A stretch of DNA of 64,000 nt. It comes from Oscillatoria nigro-viridis PCC 7112 (GTDB lineage: Bacteria > Cyanobacteriota > Cyanobacteriia > Cyanobacteriales > Microcoleaceae). A program made the translations under genes and the position numbers. The stretch spans positions 2,184,501-2,248,500 of the forward strand of contig NC_019729.1 in NCBI RefSeq assembly GCF_000317475.1, in the 5' to 3' direction. Positions 61,813-64,000 of the stretch are shown piece after piece. Position 1 is the first letter of the stretch. Each line of letters begins with the position of its first letter. The notes under the pieces are model-generated. The model was not told the origin of the DNA. It made no database searches and was given only the letters and a program-made list of their open reading frames with translations.

Positions 61813-64000
61813 ATGCAAGAACAATTAACAATTTTTTTTTCAACACTTGCTGTATCTTCTACACTCGCCTGCAACGTGGTGCCGGAGTTGCGGCTGTACG
61901 CTGTTTTTGACTCGCTGACGGCACTGGCTTATTGCTCGATCGCCCTATGTTTAGTTTATTTTACCCGCCAAGGTTCTCACCGCAAGATTTTCCGGCTGTT
62001 TGCCGTTGTTTTTTTTGCCTGGGGCGCTGCTAAATTGACGGAAGTTTGGACGCTTTGGCATTCCATATATTGGCTGTCGGTAACTCTCAAAGCTGCAAGT
62101 GCTTTGATTTCTTGGCTTTTAGCCGCAACCGCCCTCGCCCTCATGCCGAAAGCACTTGCCGAGTCTGGTTTCAATCAAAGAGAAAAATTTCAACAACAGT
62201 CGTTAAAACAGGTAGAAGAAAATCAGCCCCAACATTATATAGAGAAAGGAGAATTAGCAAAACAATCGATCGATCTTTACCCTTCAGATACTATTGTCGA
62301 TGGCACTTTAGCTCTCAATTCGCTTAACGAACAGTTAGAAAAAGAAATTGCCGATCGCCAGCGGGTTGAGGAAAAGTTGCAACTGACTCAGTTTGCGATC
62401 GACCGATCGGCAGATGCGATATTCTGGATCGGGGCCGACGGTAAATTTTTGTACGTCAACGACGCCGCTTGCTCTTCCTTGGGATATTCAACCGCTGAAT
62501 TGCTCTCGATGACCGTGCACGACATCAATCCAGATTTTCCCCAAACTGCTTGGAGTTTGCACTGGAAAGTCTTAAAACGCTGCGGTTCGGTTAATATTGA
62601 AGTTCACCACCTCACTAAGTACGGTCGAATATTTCCGGTAGAAATTACGATCGATCATTTGGAGTTTAACGGCAAAGAATATCAGTGCGCGTTTGCTCGC
62701 GACATTAGCGAACGCAAGCGGATTGAGGCAGCTTTGCGAGAAAGAGAAGAAGAATTTAGGTCATTAGTTTCTAGCATTCCCGGTGCGGTTTACCGGTGCA
62801 GTGCTGCTGGGCGAGCGAGCTTAACATTTATCAGCAGTGGCATCGAAGCTATTTCTGGCTATCCCGCAGCTAACTTTATGCAAAAACCGGTGCAGGCTTT
62901 TCCGAGTATAGTTCATCCCCAGGACGCTGAGTATATCGATAAAACTATCGATCGGGCTATTAAAACAAAACAACCTTACATCATCGAATATCGCCTAATT
63001 CACTGCGACGGAAATGTGCGGTGGGTTGTAGAGAAAGGTCAAGCCCTTTTCAACGCAGACGGTGAAGTTTTATCCCTCAACGGCGCCATTTTTGACATAA
63101 CAGAGCGCAAAGCAGCCGAGGATGCTTTGCGCCTTTCTGAGGCGATCGCCAACAACAGAGCCCAGCAGCTAGAAATCGCCCTCAAAGAACTCCGAGAAAC
63201 TCAAGCTCACCTAATTCATACCGAAAAAATGTCAAGTCTCGGTCAAATGGTAGCTGGAGTAGCTCACGAAATTAATAACCCTGTCAGTTTTATCTACGGC
63301 AATATTTCCTATGCCAGCCAATATATCAGAGACTTGTTGCAGCTTGTAGAACTTTACCAAAAACACTATCCTGAGCCAGCGGTAGAAATTCAACAATGTA
63401 TTGATAACATCGATTTAGAATTTTTGACAGAAGATTTGCTAAAAATATTATCTTCGATGAAAATGGGAGCAGATCGAATTCGCGAAATAGTTCTCAGCTT
63501 GCGAAATTTCTCGCGTTTAGACGACTCGGTAAAAAAGCCTACCAACCTTCACGAAGGCATAGACAATACGCTCCTAATTTTACACAACAAACTGCGCGCC
63601 AGAGGCGACTATCCCGAAATTAAAGTAATCAAAGATTACGGTAAAATTCCTTTAATTGAATGTTATGCAGGTCAGCTAAATCAAGTATTTATGAACCTGC
63701 TTAGCAACAGTATTGACGCCTTGGAAGATGCTTGCAACCAAAAAAGGCGAGCCGCGGTCAGCAACGATTGGGAACCAACTATTAGCATTCGCACAGAAGC
63801 CCTGAACGAAAATAGTATTTGCATCCGCATTTCCGATAATGCGATCGGCATGACAGAAGACGTGCGGAGCCGATTATTTGACCCCTTTTTCACTACAAAA
63901 CCGATGGGAAAAGGCACTGGTTTAGGGTTAGCCATCAGTTACCGAATTGTCGCGGAAAAACACGCCGGAGCATTGAGCTGCCGTTCCACCGTAGGAGAAG
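61813..64000 (+). CDS. PAS sensor histidine kinase with ethylene-receptor-like N-terminus (cut by window edge)
   Basis: The first 729 residues are visible. Residues 20-110 contain three hydrophobic helices (TALAYCSIALCLVYF; IFRLFAVVFFAWGAAKLTEV; ASALISWLLAATALAL) whose order and spacing match the ETR1 ethylene-binding domain, but where that domain has Cys-Gly-x-x-His this has WGAAK, so the Cu(I) ligands are missing. A coiled coil, two PAS domains (about 190-310 and 320-445) and a kinase core follow: His485 in GVAHEINNPVSFIYGN, N box MNLLSNSIDALED, GKGTGLGLAISY. Its catalytic part resembles that of the GAF kinase at 23544. Confidence 0.85.
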   Translation, partial: MQEQLTIFFSTLAVSSTLACNVVPELRLYAVFDSLTALAYCSIALCLVYFTRQGSHRKIFRLFAVVFFAWGAAKLTEVWTLWHSIYWLSVTLKAASALISWLLAATALALMPKALAESGFNQREKFQQQSLKQVEENQPQHYIEKGELAKQSIDLYPSDTIVDGTLALNSLNEQLEKEIADRQRVEEKLQLTQFAIDRSADAIFWIGADGKFLYVNDAACSSLGYSTAELLSMTVHDINPDFPQTAWSLHWKVLKRCGSVNIEVHHLTKYGRIFPVEITIDHLEFNGKEYQCAFARDISERKRIEAALREREEEFRSLVSSIPGAVYRCSAAGRASLTFISSGIEAISGYPAANFMQKPVQAFPSIVHPQDAEYIDKTIDRAIKTKQPYIIEYRLIHCDGNVRWVVEKGQALFNADGEVLSLNGAIFDITERKAAEDALRLSEAIANNRAQQLEIALKELRETQAHLIHTEKMSSLGQMVAGVAHEINNPVSFIYGNISYASQYIRDLLQLVELYQKHYPEPAVEIQQCIDNIDLEFLTEDLLKILSSMKMGADRIREIVLSLRNFSRLDDSVKKPTNLHEGIDNTLLILHNKLRARGDYPEIKVIKDYGKIPLIECYAGQLNQVFMNLLSNSIDALEDACNQKRRAAVSNDWEPTISIRTEALNENSICIRISDNAIGMTEDVRSRLFDPFFTTKPMGKGTGLGLAISYRIVAEKHAGALSCRSTVGE

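Overview
The window looks like chromosomal DNA of a filamentous, non-heterocystous cyanobacterium (Microcoleus/Oscillatoria/Phormidium type). Evidence: many GCGATCGC-type octamers, LdpA (cyanobacterial clock input), a Ycf45-like R3H ATPase, PEP-CTERM proteins, a DUF928 + TpsB pair, and spacers full of heptanucleotide tandem repeats (AACTGAC, GTTAGTA, AAAATCT and similar) and short palindromic repeats. The genus is an inference; no rRNA is present.

Layout. 1-6.2 kb: an array of alternating exported proteins. Type A is a small secreted protein of unknown function, type B a PEP-CTERM protein of about 540 residues. One A copy is cut by the window edge, one is a fragment and one is intact; one B copy is intact. 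The second B copy carries a 3' part almost identical to the first and is interrupted by an ISKra4-like element with an 8-bp target duplication. 6.3-11 kb: O-antigen-ligase-like protein, LdpA, R3H/AAA ATPase. 11.4-22.8 kb: a chemotaxis/phototaxis-type cluster, CheR-TPR, double CheW, two MCPs plus an MCP remnant, CheA fused to a receiver, CheB, and a CheY-like regulator on the other strand. 23.5-26.5 kb: a GAF histidine kinase and tRNA-Gln(UUG). 27-32.6 kb: cell-wall enzymes (class-A beta-lactamase-like hydrolase, DUF1460 amidase-like protein, PBP4-type DacB) and a ribbon-helix-helix protein. 33-40 kb: HNH endonuclease, an alr0857-like protein, TpsB outer-membrane secretion protein with DUF928 partner, transglutaminase with beta-propeller, and a 46-residue membrane protein. 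40.8-48.8 kb: aldo/keto reductase, alpha/beta hydrolase, RsbW-like anti-sigma ATPase, a frameshifted IS605-type TnpB, two small unknowns, AsnRS and a Uma2-family protein. 49.4-53 kb: an M16 peptidase pair, one with and one without the zinc motif. 53-55.4 kb: TetR, GNAT and a triple-repeat protein, with a decayed second copy of the TetR tail and triple-repeat gene. 55.4-64 kb: a CbiG lacking its N-terminal domain, a small membrane protein, pentapeptide protein, TPR lytic transglycosylase, leucyl aminopeptidase, and the start of a PAS kinase whose N-terminus resembles an ethylene-receptor membrane domain without the copper ligands.

The most unusual signals are (i) the A/B cassette array with its homogenised C-terminal module; (ii) short palindromic repeats translated in frame inside real proteins (CbiG, TpsB, the serine hydrolase and perhaps the O-antigen ligase); (iii) the degenerate ethylene-receptor-like sensor kinase; and (iv) the decayed segmental duplication behind the TetR gene. 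All functional calls rest on reading motifs by eye; no database search was possible.
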